NCBI GenBank assembly: GCA_947311795.1
Contig: CAMZLX010000019.1
Location: 1 to 22,043, forward strand
Direction: 5' to 3'
DNA: 22,043 nt
Source of the DNA: an uncultured Zetaproteobacteria bacterium
GTDB taxonomy: Bacteria; Pseudomonadota; Zetaproteobacteria; Mariprofundales; Mariprofundaceae
Shown here: piece after piece, positions 7,065-14,660 of the stretch
Layout: each line of letters opens with the position of its first letter
Numbering within the stretch: the stretch's first letter is position 1
Position numbers and translations under genes: made by a program
Notes under the pieces: model-generated
Seen by the model: only the letters and a program-made list of their open reading frames with translations
What the model was told of the DNA's origin: nothing
Database searches by the model: none

Positions 7065-8777
7065 TTATCTAAACTTCTCAATGCCCCAAATATTCTCGCC
7101 TATTTTTAATTGCTTCCACTCGTGCTCGATGGCCTCAGCTCCATCCTTGTTTAGCAGTTCTTCTATCCTGCCTAAAGTAGGCTTGCCCCATCTAAAATCT
7201 GCAACATGTCGCCACCCTCTACCCTTAGCCTCCATAAGTACGAACGGCCTGTTAGAGTCAAAAACAACCAACTCTTCAGTTCCATCATTATTTAAATCAA
7301 TAAATAATAAGTTACATTTTTGTTGCTGATAATAGCATCCGCGATAAGGGTATTCTTCTTTGAATGTGTATAGAAACTGATACATATCCTCTGTTGTCTC
7401 GTGTCCCTTTGGGTATACACCAAAAATAGTTTTACTTTCTTCGAAAGACACTACTTGAGCCTCCCCTCTAGCATGTTCCAATTTGAGGGCTTCCTTAGAC
7501 AAACGATGAATTTCATCAGCCTCCGCATGGTTCTTAATGGTACTCAATACTTGTAAGTTATCTAAGCCTACTTGCCCAGACCTAAATCTTAAATAACGGT
7601 AATCAAAGTCTGCCGCTTTCACTTCTCCTTCCATTAGCCTTGCGATTTGGCTGCTAACTGAGATTTTCACAGGTGATAATAATGGCGAGTGCGTGAGTAT
7701 AATAAGCACTAGTATAAACAGCGCCGCTATGACATTTGTTGGCGCTACAAGTGCCAACCACTCGCCTTTGTGCAATACGCCTCTTACTGCCGCGACAAAA
7801 TAGCCCATGGCATAAGTAGCAAGCAAAACAATAAATAATACAGCCCAAACCCTGTCTTCCGTCCACCCATATTGTTCAACGCGGAGGTACATTGCATATA
7901 GACATATCAGGCTAAGCATGGGCAGAGTTATAAGCTGTAAAGTAACAGCCCAACGCACAACACTAGACTCCTTTCTCCCTTGATAACCGTGTTGAAACAT
8001 TCCATTGACAAATAAAACAGTAAACACCTGCAGCCACAGCAACAAAAATGTCGCATTTCTAGTTCCCCACAAAGGCTCCAAGCCTGACACGAGCAGGGCG
8101 AGCAAAAATAAAATTGTCATCACTGACAACAAGACTGTTACTGCACGAAACAAGAAATCTGTGCGCTGAATTGTACTAATATTAAACTTTTCTAGACCAA
8201 GATAGGCCCCATAAGTCACCATAATACAAGTGGCTGGATAAGCAAAATACCTGTCGAAAAACAAATCTGAAAAGAGCGTAATGTGCAACAATTCGAATAA
8301 TGCTGCCCATAGACTAAGCAACGACCAAACAAGACCAACAAACATCAATGCTAAAATAAAAACCTGCGTGTTTAACCAACCAAACTCATACAAATCTTCA
8401 TAAGGTAAGCGTAACTTTTTATGTCGAAAATAGCTTTGGAGAAAAGGAAGTCCAACAAACATAAAAGCCCACATTGATAATCCTACCACAAAAATATTGG
8501 GAAATGTTTGACTGCTTATAGGCAAGGCTAAATAGCCACTATATCCTGTAAGAACAACAAAGAAAAACGCAGCCCCTAGAAGAGCTTTCGCAAGCTTGCT
8601 ATGAGTCGTCAAATGGTAGGTTAGCAAACCAATCATCGGTATGAGAACAACTAGCGAATACGCAGGGTAAATAAGCTCTGGGTGTGTTAACCACGTCTCT
8701 TCATTGCGAATAATTTCATCTAGCAACAAAAGACACACCCCTTGGACAAAGCCAACAAGTATAAAATATTTCATCAT
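7065..8777 (-). CDS. DUF4153-type polytopic membrane protein
   Basis: The 570-residue protein has roughly a dozen hydrophobic segments over residues 1-375. The middle part, including LFDRYFAYPA-like and FELLHITLF-like segments, resembles the DUF4153 family of bacterial inner-membrane proteins. It then has a soluble C-terminal region of about 190 residues. Near residues 494-499 that region contains DLNNDG followed by TEEL, an EF-hand-like or FG-GAP-like calcium loop pattern. Function is unknown. The start codon overlaps the anmK stop (ATGA at 8777-8774), so translation is probably coupled to anmK; a second ATG directly follows. Family assignment is from pattern memory and is moderate. Confidence 0.75.
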   Translation of the reverse strand: MMKYFILVGFVQGVCLLLLDEIIRNEETWLTHPELIYPAYSLVVLIPMIGLLTYHLTTHSKLAKALLGAAFFFVVLTGYSGYLALPISSQTFPNIFVVGLSMWAFMFVGLPFLQSYFRHKKLRLPYEDLYEFGWLNTQVFILALMFVGLVWSLLSLWAALFELLHITLFSDLFFDRYFAYPATCIMVTYGAYLGLEKFNISTIQRTDFLFRAVTVLLSVMTILFLLALLVSGLEPLWGTRNATFLLLWLQVFTVLFVNGMFQHGYQGRKESSVVRWAVTLQLITLPMLSLICLYAMYLRVEQYGWTEDRVWAVLFIVLLATYAMGYFVAAVRGVLHKGEWLALVAPTNVIAALFILVLIILTHSPLLSPVKISVSSQIARLMEGEVKAADFDYRYLRFRSGQVGLDNLQVLSTIKNHAEADEIHRLSKEALKLEHARGEAQVVSFEESKTIFGVYPKGHETTEDMYQFLYTFKEEYPYRGCYYQQQKCNLLFIDLNNDGTEELVVFDSNRPFVLMEAKGRGWRHVADFRWGKPTLGRIEELLNKDGAEAIEHEWKQLKIGENIWGIEKFR

Positions 8778-9928
8778 CTAATGACCTCTTTCCAATTATT
8801 TCCTGGTGTAATCTGCCCACCACTCACATCACGCAACGCACCCGTCACCGCAGATAATGTGTTGGTTTCACCTTTTAACGTACGCTCAGCAAGCACCGCA
8901 AATGCCACCGCTTCCACTGCTTCAACGGGCAGACCCACATCAGTTGTGGTTTGAACGTGTGCAGGGTTTAATAAGTCCGCAAGGCGTTGTTTCAAATGAT
9001 GATTTAATGCCCCACCCCCACACAATAACCATGTCTCAGGTGGCTCAGGAAGATACTGCAAAACATCAACAATACTTTGCGCCGTGAGCTCACATGCTGT
9101 TGCCATTTTATCGGCATCGGAAATATCCACTGCCATGATTTGATGCACTACATCGTCACCAAAATCTTCTCTGCCTGTAGAACGCGGCGGTGCTTTTTTG
9201 AAAAATGAATGTTTCAACAAATCATCCAACAAGGGTTGATTCACCTGACCCATGGCTGCCAGTTCTCCATCTTTATCATAACAAAAGCGTGCATCAGTCA
9301 TGGTCTGCATCAGTGCATCCATCACCATATTTCCCGGCCCAGTATCAAAACCTAAAACCGTCCCGTCTGCACCAAGGTAAGTAATATTGGCTATGCCGCC
9401 GATGTTTAACACGCCGATATTTTTGTCTTTTTGCGCAAATAAGCGTTGATGCACAAAGGGAACAAGTGGTGCGCCTTGTCCGCACGCTGCAATATCGCGT
9501 TTCCTAAAGTCAGATACCACCGTAATACCCGTTTTCTCTGCAATGGTTGCCGCATCACCAATTTGCAAGGTGAATGGTAAACTATTATCTATGCCTTGTG
9601 GTCGATGGCGAATGGTTTGTCCGTGTGAACCAATGGCAGTGATTTGAGCAGGCTCTAAACCCGCTTTTTCAATCACTTGCAATGCCGCATCGGCAAACGC
9701 AAAACCAAGCTCTCTATCCAACATGCCCATAGCATCAATCTCATCAAAACCCGGTTGATTTAAACGCAAAATGGGTTCTTTCAATTTATCTTCAAGCATA
9801 CATGTCGTAAAAGCCACAAGCTCAACATCATCACCTGCGATTTTCACCACCGCCGCATCAATGCCATCTAACGATGTGCCTGACATGAGACCCATAAAAT
9901 AGGATGTTTTTTGCCCAATTTTTGCCAT
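8774..9928 (-). CDS. anmK: anhydro-N-acetylmuramic acid kinase AnmK
   Basis: AnmK hydrolyses and phosphorylates 1,6-anhydro-MurNAc to MurNAc-6-phosphate in cytoplasmic cell-wall recycling. The 384-residue protein has the phosphate-binding MSGTSLDG (15-22), SHGQTIRHRP (101-110), LNIGGIANIT (174-183) and GFDTGPGN with the likely catalytic Asp195. LCGGGALN is near the C-terminus. The start at 9928 is the last ATG before MSGTSLDG other than the internal Met12; a frame open to 10159 would overlap the PAP2 gene and has no similarity to the family. It is followed by the DUF4153 gene with a 4-base overlap. Confidence 0.95.
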   Translation of the reverse strand: MAKIGQKTSYFMGLMSGTSLDGIDAAVVKIAGDDVELVAFTTCMLEDKLKEPILRLNQPGFDEIDAMGMLDRELGFAFADAALQVIEKAGLEPAQITAIGSHGQTIRHRPQGIDNSLPFTLQIGDAATIAEKTGITVVSDFRKRDIAACGQGAPLVPFVHQRLFAQKDKNIGVLNIGGIANITYLGADGTVLGFDTGPGNMVMDALMQTMTDARFCYDKDGELAAMGQVNQPLLDDLLKHSFFKKAPPRSTGREDFGDDVVHQIMAVDISDADKMATACELTAQSIVDVLQYLPEPPETWLLCGGGALNHHLKQRLADLLNPAHVQTTTDVGLPVEAVEAVAFAVLAERTLKGETNTLSAVTGALRDVSGGQITPGNNWKEVIR

Positions 9929-9980
9929 GCCGTACCCGATTCCGTTTTCGTTAAATTTCAACCAAACAAAAGTGTAACAA

Positions 9981-10934
9981 CTAAAATGAATATTGCACAG
10001 CCAAACCCAAACCATAACGACTGACCAAGGGTGTCCATTGCGCCTGATTGGCAAGCTCATGCTTGTCCAAAGCATACTTCCCTCGCTCAAAAGCGATGTT
10101 GCCAAAGGTATACCCAAGCGCAATTGCCAGCGGATAGTCGCTTGCCCAATGCACACCATTGTTCATCATTTGAAAAGAAAGTAGTGATAACAACGTCACA
10201 CCCACTGGCATAATATATGGATTATCTGGATAGTTCTTATGCAATACCGTGAGGGTCATGGAGCCCACTGCCAAATGCCCTGATGGAAACGCATCATACT
10301 TGGCAACATTATCAAAATATGCCGTTTGGCTTGGAAAGAAATCCCAGCGCCCTGCTGGTGCTGTAGATTGGTTGGGCGTTTCTCTGCCTGAGATATGTTT
10401 TAAAGTTTGTGTCGCAATCGTAGCCGTCACCATACCTTCCACCAGTTGCGCACCCACACTGAATGTTTTGTCATCATCCGACCAAGCACCTGCGGCTAAA
10501 AACCCTGCAGCAATAGATGCATGTGTCCAACCATCGCCTAGGAAATAAAGTGTTGAGCCAAGGTCGGTCGGTAGGCGTAAAATATCTATGCCCTGAAAGC
10601 TGATAAAGGTACGGGTATTGTCTTTGCTTTGAATGCCCCATTTGCGCCCTAACTTTTCCGATGCAGATACAAGCTTATCATCCACCGCAATCAACGCCGC
10701 CGTTGAAAGCCCCACTGCCCACCAATATGGAATCGCTTCTTTATCAAATACACGGTCGTAAGCCAGCATGTAGTCGCCATAAATATAAGAAAATGTGTTG
10801 GACAACTGGGGGTAATCAGCATCAAAGTAGTCTTCATCAAATGATTGCGCATGAATGGCGATTGGGCTCATGCTACATAAACCAAGCAGCACCACCCAAA
10901 TCCAATGTACTATTGGCTTGGTGTGTTTTGCCAT
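9981..10934 (-). CDS. PAP2-family phosphatase, exported
   Basis: This 317-residue protein has an N-terminal signal or anchor (about 8-29, ending near AIHAQ). It then has a type 2 phosphatidic acid phosphatase core: KHISGRETP (179-187) as motif 1, FPSGH (216-220) as motif 2, and VHWASDYPLA (261-270) as motif 3 with His262 and Asp266. Motif 1 departs from the usual K-x6-RP. Such enzymes dephosphorylate lipid phosphates such as phosphatidic acid, undecaprenyl diphosphate or lipid A phosphate on the periplasmic side; the substrate here cannot be told. The last residues (SRYGLGLAVQYSF) look like an outer-membrane beta strand ending in Phe. Its start overlaps the START-domain gene by 25 bases. Confidence 0.85.
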   Translation of the reverse strand: MAKHTKPIVHWIWVVLLGLCSMSPIAIHAQSFDEDYFDADYPQLSNTFSYIYGDYMLAYDRVFDKEAIPYWWAVGLSTAALIAVDDKLVSASEKLGRKWGIQSKDNTRTFISFQGIDILRLPTDLGSTLYFLGDGWTHASIAAGFLAAGAWSDDDKTFSVGAQLVEGMVTATIATQTLKHISGRETPNQSTAPAGRWDFFPSQTAYFDNVAKYDAFPSGHLAVGSMTLTVLHKNYPDNPYIMPVGVTLLSLLSFQMMNNGVHWASDYPLAIALGYTFGNIAFERGKYALDKHELANQAQWTPLVSRYGLGLAVQYSF

Positions 10935-11566
10935 GCTTGCTCAGCCCTATCTTTCACCACAGTCAACAGGTCCACCACCGTTTCTTCCGTTAAATACTTA
11001 ACAATCCAACCCAAACCAAAAGGGACATGCCCAGGGTCTGTTTTAGTATAATACACAATCAATGTTTGCTGCTGATGTTCAATCGGATTTAAGCGCCAAT
11101 ATCCCTTTGAATCTTTAATCGTTTCATCTTCTTCCAAGCCTTGCCACGGTATGGATTGCCATGCCATTTCTAACACAGGGTCTTGCGCATACGTCAATTG
11201 TAGACGATACCGCTTTTTCACACCAAAAGGAAGCCCAAGATAGTAATTCACCTTCGCGCCTACCGCATCATGTTGCAAGATTTTAATTGCATCCAAATGC
11301 GGCATGAATTCAGGCAGTTGTTCATAATCGGTAATGGTATTAAAGATATATTGTGGTGGCGCTTTCACCCAAATATACGCATGAATTTCTTTGATATGAC
11401 TGTTGGCGATGGACTCAGCTTGTATCACTGGCTTTTCTGATTCAAGCCGTTGAATTTCTTTTGCGCTCAAATACCAAGCAGGGTCAATCGCAGGCATTGC
11501 CCACGCGGAAGTAAACCAAAGAAAAGAGGCAAAACACCCCCATAATATATGTTTGTTTATAACCAA
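10910..11566 (-). CDS. START/SRPBCC-domain lipid-binding-type protein, exported
   Basis: The 218-residue protein has an N-terminal signal peptide (ending near SAWA, residue 23). The fold pattern from about residue 60 is that of START/polyketide-cyclase proteins: an EIHAYIWVKAPPQYIFNTIT strand-helix start, a helix DYEQLPEFMPHL, central strands and a long C-terminal helix. Such proteins bind a lipid or hydrophobic ligand in a cavity; no ligand can be assigned. The start is probably TTG at 11566, overlapping the end of the thioredoxin gene by 10 bases; no ATG is available before the signal peptide. Its own end overlaps the PAP2 gene. Wedging between the two suggests a shared periplasmic or lipid role. 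Confidence 0.8.
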   Translation of the reverse strand: MVINKHILWGCFASFLWFTSAWAMPAIDPAWYLSAKEIQRLESEKPVIQAESIANSHIKEIHAYIWVKAPPQYIFNTITDYEQLPEFMPHLDAIKILQHDAVGAKVNYYLGLPFGVKKRYRLQLTYAQDPVLEMAWQSIPWQGLEEDETIKDSKGYWRLNPIEHQQQTLIVYYTKTDPGHVPFGLGWIVKYLTEETVVDLLTVVKDRAEQAWQNTPSQ

Positions 11567-12009
11567 CCAAGCACCATTTGGCTAACCCGCGCATCATCCC
11601 AATTCAAATCACCAATATGCCTTTTGCTGATATTGCCATCAGCATCAATCACAATCGTGGTCGGTAATCCGCGCACACCCAATGCCATAGTTTGACGTTG
11701 GTCGCCTAGGTTTAACGGTGCTTGAATGCTTTTTTTATCATAAAAATGTTTTGCACCTTCAAGGTCATAATCCAGAGAAATCATCACCACCTTCACATCA
11801 GGATGTGCTTGTACCCAGTTGTTCATCTTCGGCATTTCTGTGCGGCATGGTGGGCACCAACTTGCCCAAAAATGAAGAATCACAGGTTCACCGTTAAAGC
11901 TTGAAAGCTGAATATCTTCACCTTTTTCATTTTGCCATTGGTATTCAATACTTTGCGCCGTCAAAGGCGCAACCAGCAACATCATTAAAATCATAACAAT
12001 ATGTTTCAT
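11557..12009 (-). CDS. TlpA/ResA-like periplasmic thioredoxin
   Basis: The 150-residue protein has a signal peptide or anchor (about 4-19). A thioredoxin fold follows, with FWASWCPPCRTEMP (active-site Cys52 and Cys55) and the cis-proline segment GLPTT. Proteins of this type reduce disulfides in the periplasm, often for cytochrome c heme attachment. A partner is not obvious here, although NorC needs heme attachment. The start at 12009 has GGAGAA about 5 bases upstream and gives a clean signal peptide; an upstream ATG at 12057 adds a polar stretch that spoils it. The end overlaps the START-domain gene. Confidence 0.9.
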   Translation of the reverse strand: MKHIVMILMMLLVAPLTAQSIEYQWQNEKGEDIQLSSFNGEPVILHFWASWCPPCRTEMPKMNNWVQAHPDVKVVMISLDYDLEGAKHFYDKKSIQAPLNLGDQRQTMALGVRGLPTTIVIDADGNISKRHIGDLNWDDARVSQMVLGWL

Positions 12010-12068
12010 ATATTCTCCGTGTTCAGTTTTGTGCATTGTTGTCGAACACCACATCACAAACTTACAGC

Positions 12069-12785
12069 TTAACCACCAATATCCTTACATGCAGACACAA
12101 TCCTGCTCTCACATTCTGCCAAAATATCATTGCGTTTTTTCTCTTTCACATCTTCTGCGGAAATCGGCGGCAATATCCGCACGGTGATAGTACCTGGATA
12201 TTTTAGGATTTTACCCTTAGGCCAACATGCACCAGCATTATGTGCCATAGGCAGTATGGCAACATTAGCTTTTTTTGCCAACATCACTGCGCTGGGTTGA
12301 TATTTGCCTGACTTCCCTACTGGCATCCTAGTTCCTTCTGGAAATACCACCACACAATGCCCTGTTTTGAGTTGATCCTGACCTTGTTCATTAACTTGCT
12401 TCAAGGCTTCTCTGGGGTTGCTACGTACAATCGCAATAGAGCCTAAGGCAAAAAGAGCCCAACCAAAAATAGGGATATACAACAGTTCTTTTTTTAAAAT
12501 CCAAACAAATGGCGGCAACAGGGTAGGAAATGTAGTGGTTTCCCACGTGGATTGATGATTGGATACAATCACGCAAGGCTCGCTGGGGATATGTTCTTTA
12601 CCTTCAGTCTTGACCTTGATGCCACAAAATACACGCAACAACGCATTACCGCACCAGCCCCAGAGGTTACCGACTTGCCATGCCACATCACGACCCATTA
12701 CCCGTGTTATCAATACAAGTATCGCAATGCTAATAGTGCATGGAATAAAAAAAATATAAAACAACAATGATCGTAGTAGTATCAT
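12069..12785 (-). CDS. plsC: 1-acylglycerol-3-phosphate O-acyltransferase PlsC
   Basis: PlsC acylates lysophosphatidic acid to phosphatidic acid at the inner membrane. The protein has an N-terminal hydrophobic helix, then NHQSTWE with His77 and Glu82. The catalytic H-x4-D appears as H-x4-E, a variant I recall from other proteobacterial members. The second signature FPEGTR is at 148-153. The start at 12785 is preferred because GAGGG lies 5 bases upstream. An in-frame ATG at 12806 overlaps the end of gmhB (GATGAGTAA) and adds 7 residues, but has no ribosome binding site. The gmhB-plsC order is common in gammaproteobacteria. Confidence 0.9.
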   Translation of the reverse strand: MILLRSLLFYIFFIPCTISIAILVLITRVMGRDVAWQVGNLWGWCGNALLRVFCGIKVKTEGKEHIPSEPCVIVSNHQSTWETTTFPTLLPPFVWILKKELLYIPIFGWALFALGSIAIVRSNPREALKQVNEQGQDQLKTGHCVVVFPEGTRMPVGKSGKYQPSAVMLAKKANVAILPMAHNAGACWPKGKILKYPGTITVRILPPISAEDVKEKKRNDILAECESRIVSACKDIGG

Positions 12786-12798
12786 GGCAACCCTCTTG

Positions 12799-13356
12799 TT
12801 ACTCATCCAAAATCATGACTACAGCCTCAGCCAAATTGTCAAATACCTGCAAATTTGGCATCAATGCCTTGGATTTCTCAAAGATTGTATCCGCATCACC
12901 ATATCCGCTACTCACCAATACCGCAGCAATGCCCGCCGCATGTGCGGCTTGCACATCACGGTAAGAATCACCAATCATCACCACTGAACGTTTATCCTGA
13001 ATGTCTAACGCTTTAAATGTATCCAGCAACATCCCCGGCAAAGGTTTGCGACACGCACACCCATCATCAGGTCCATGCGGGCACACGGCAATATAATCGA
13101 AACTGCCACCAGCTTGCTCTGTTTCGGCAATCATCTTGGCTTGGATGGCATCAAACATGCTTTGATTTATCATACCACGCCCCAATGCCGATTGATTGCT
13201 GCAAACGGTGACTTGTTTGCCTGCTTGTTTCAGCCTTGCAATAGCTTCAAGACTACCTGGAATCGCCTGCCATTGCTCAGGGCTTAGAATATAATCGGGG
13301 GAATCAAAATTGATGACACCATCACGATCAAGAATAACAGTTTGAATATGGTTCAT
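12799..13356 (-). CDS. gmhB: D-glycero-D-manno-heptose 1,7-bisphosphate 7-phosphatase GmhB
   Basis: GmhB removes the 7-phosphate in ADP-heptose synthesis for the lipopolysaccharide core. The 185-residue HAD-fold protein has the nucleophile motif LDRDGVIN (Asp10, Asp12), CSNQS (52-56), the zinc loop Cys92, His94, Cys100 and Cys102, and the final HAD motif MIGDSYRDV (127-135). The zinc loop and short length separate it from histidinol phosphatase, its nearest relative. The downstream plsC start region is immediately adjacent. Confidence 0.92.
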   Translation of the reverse strand: MNHIQTVILDRDGVINFDSPDYILSPEQWQAIPGSLEAIARLKQAGKQVTVCSNQSALGRGMINQSMFDAIQAKMIAETEQAGGSFDYIAVCPHGPDDGCACRKPLPGMLLDTFKALDIQDKRSVVMIGDSYRDVQAAHAAGIAAVLVSSGYGDADTIFEKSKALMPNLQVFDNLAEAVVMILDE

Positions 13357-13393
13357 GGCGCAAACATACGCATCAAAGCATCAAACATAAAGA

Positions 13394-13933
13394 CTAGCGA
13401 AGCTGAACCACTTTCCTACCTGTGATTTTATAGATACTTGAAGCGTTACCACCTGTTAGCTTCGCGCTGGGTAACACTTGATTGATATGTCGGTGATAAC
13501 GAAACCTTGTGCAGTTATGAAGTGGCAGCAAAGGTTGGCTTTTACGATTAAAGCTACTGGATAACATCAGCCCACCACAAGCCTTAGCCAATTGTCGTGT
13601 TTGACCATCGCTATCCACACGGACAGCAACATAACCGCCCTGATAACAAGCAGGATGCAAATGTTTTCGTGCTTTAAACACCAATGTCACCGCACCCGCC
13701 CATGATGATGTGCTCAGTTTTCTTAAATCTTTGGAAATATTCACCGCTTGTCGTAATGCGGTTTTCTTGGAATCGGCAAGCAGCAAAAACGGCGCTTGCC
13801 GCTGTTTGAATCGTTGTACTTTCACCACCGCAGCTGGGCAAAGCGGCGACGCCCCAATACCTGCCAAAGTTGAGGTTTGATGTGCAATCACACCACCTCT
13901 TCGCAGTACTTTCGCAATTTTTAGAGTTTGCAT
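13394..13933 (-). CDS. divergent YrdC/Sua5/TsaC-like protein
   Basis: The protein (179 residues from the start at 13933) has the YrdC fold pattern. TsaC makes threonylcarbamoyl-AMP for the t6A modification of tRNA. Lys43 and Arg45 in FKQRQ correspond to the K-x-R of TsaC. WAGAVTLVF corresponds to WPGPVTFVF, AVRV is kept, and SSSFN keeps the S-x-N pair. The usual YPTE is HQTS here, the STSANLSG loop is altered, and the C-terminal GGNASSI replaces a GGRxxPSxI-like segment. It is therefore either a fast-evolving TsaC or a paralogue with another job. The start could instead be 13960, adding 9 residues; neither has a strong ribosome binding site. It sits between purE and gmhB. Confidence 0.75.
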   Translation of the reverse strand: MQTLKIAKVLRRGGVIAHQTSTLAGIGASPLCPAAVVKVQRFKQRQAPFLLLADSKKTALRQAVNISKDLRKLSTSSWAGAVTLVFKARKHLHPACYQGGYVAVRVDSDGQTRQLAKACGGLMLSSSFNRKSQPLLPLHNCTRFRYHRHINQVLPSAKLTGGNASSIYKITGRKVVQLR

Positions 13934-14051
13934 TTTACTCACAAACAAGCCCTTCACCATGCTTCAATGGAAGGAAAGGCAAAGAAAAACGACTGATATT
14001 AAGGCAGGAAATAGAAGTCATAGCCCAAGCTATTACGATATTTCCTAACAC

Positions 14052-14073
14052 AAAAAGCAGTTGTTTTAATTGC
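14052..14073 (-). terminator. weak intrinsic terminator candidate after purE
   Basis: On the minus strand GCAATT (14073-14068), a five-base loop and AACTGC (14062-14057) pair except for one A-C mismatch. TTTTT follows at 14056-14052. It lies 17 bases after the purE stop. The stem is short, so read-through into the TsaC-like gene is likely. Confidence 0.3.
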
Positions 14074-14089
14074 CTTGCCGACATTGATG

Positions 14090-14563
14090 TTAATCGTCTG
14101 CTAATATCGCTTCAGCCTGTTTCGCTCTGTCAAAGCGAAGTTTGTGCGCCAAATCTTCATCATTCTGCGCCAACATTTGCACAGCCAATAAACCTGCATT
14201 TTTCGAGCCATTGATGCCCACAGTCGCCACGGGCATACCCGGTGGCATCATCACGGTTGAAAGCAAAGCATCTTCACCATTCAAAGCGCCCGATGCAATC
14301 GGCACACCAATCACAGGTTTCACTGTTTTTGAGCAAACCACGCCCGCCAAATGTGCTGCCATACCTGCACCACAAATAAACACTTGGCAGCCAGCTTCTT
14401 CAGCTTCTTTGATGGCTTCCACAGTGGCTTCAGGTGTACGATGAGCAGAGCGTACCAATGTTTTATATGCCACACCAAATTCATCAAATACAGCTTCGGC
14501 TTTCTTCATAATAGGCATATCATTTTTACTACCCATCAAAATCAATACTTTGATATTTTCCAT
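14090..14563 (-). CDS. purE: N5-carboxyaminoimidazole ribonucleotide mutase PurE
   Basis: PurE moves the carboxyl group of N5-CAIR to form CAIR in purine synthesis. The 157-residue length, the SAHRTP motif (39-44) and GAGMAAHLAGV match the class I bacterial enzyme. GGAGTTG lies a few bases upstream of the start at 14563. The usual partner purK does not follow; a TsaC-like gene lies downstream instead, so purK, if present, is elsewhere. The start region is divergent from mtnA. Confidence 0.96.
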   Translation of the reverse strand: MENIKVLILMGSKNDMPIMKKAEAVFDEFGVAYKTLVRSAHRTPEATVEAIKEAEEAGCQVFICGAGMAAHLAGVVCSKTVKPVIGVPIASGALNGEDALLSTVMMPPGMPVATVGINGSKNAGLLAVQMLAQNDEDLAHKLRFDRAKQAEAILADD

Positions 14564-14660
14564 GATTCAACTCCATAAAACATGTTTATAAACTGGTAAA
14601 AGCAGCGCATCATAGCCAAGTTCAGCTTAAAATCCTATCCTTCTGCAAGTGGGAGTATAG
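14564..14660. promoter_or_regulatory. divergent promoter region between purE and mtnA
   Basis: These 97 bases separate two divergent genes and must hold both promoters. Two overlapping palindromes are visible: AAACATGTTT (14578-14587) and GTTTATAAAC (14584-14593). A TAAAAT (14628-14633) could be a -10 for mtnA, but no good -35 was found. No PurR-like site could be recognised with confidence. Confidence 0.4.
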
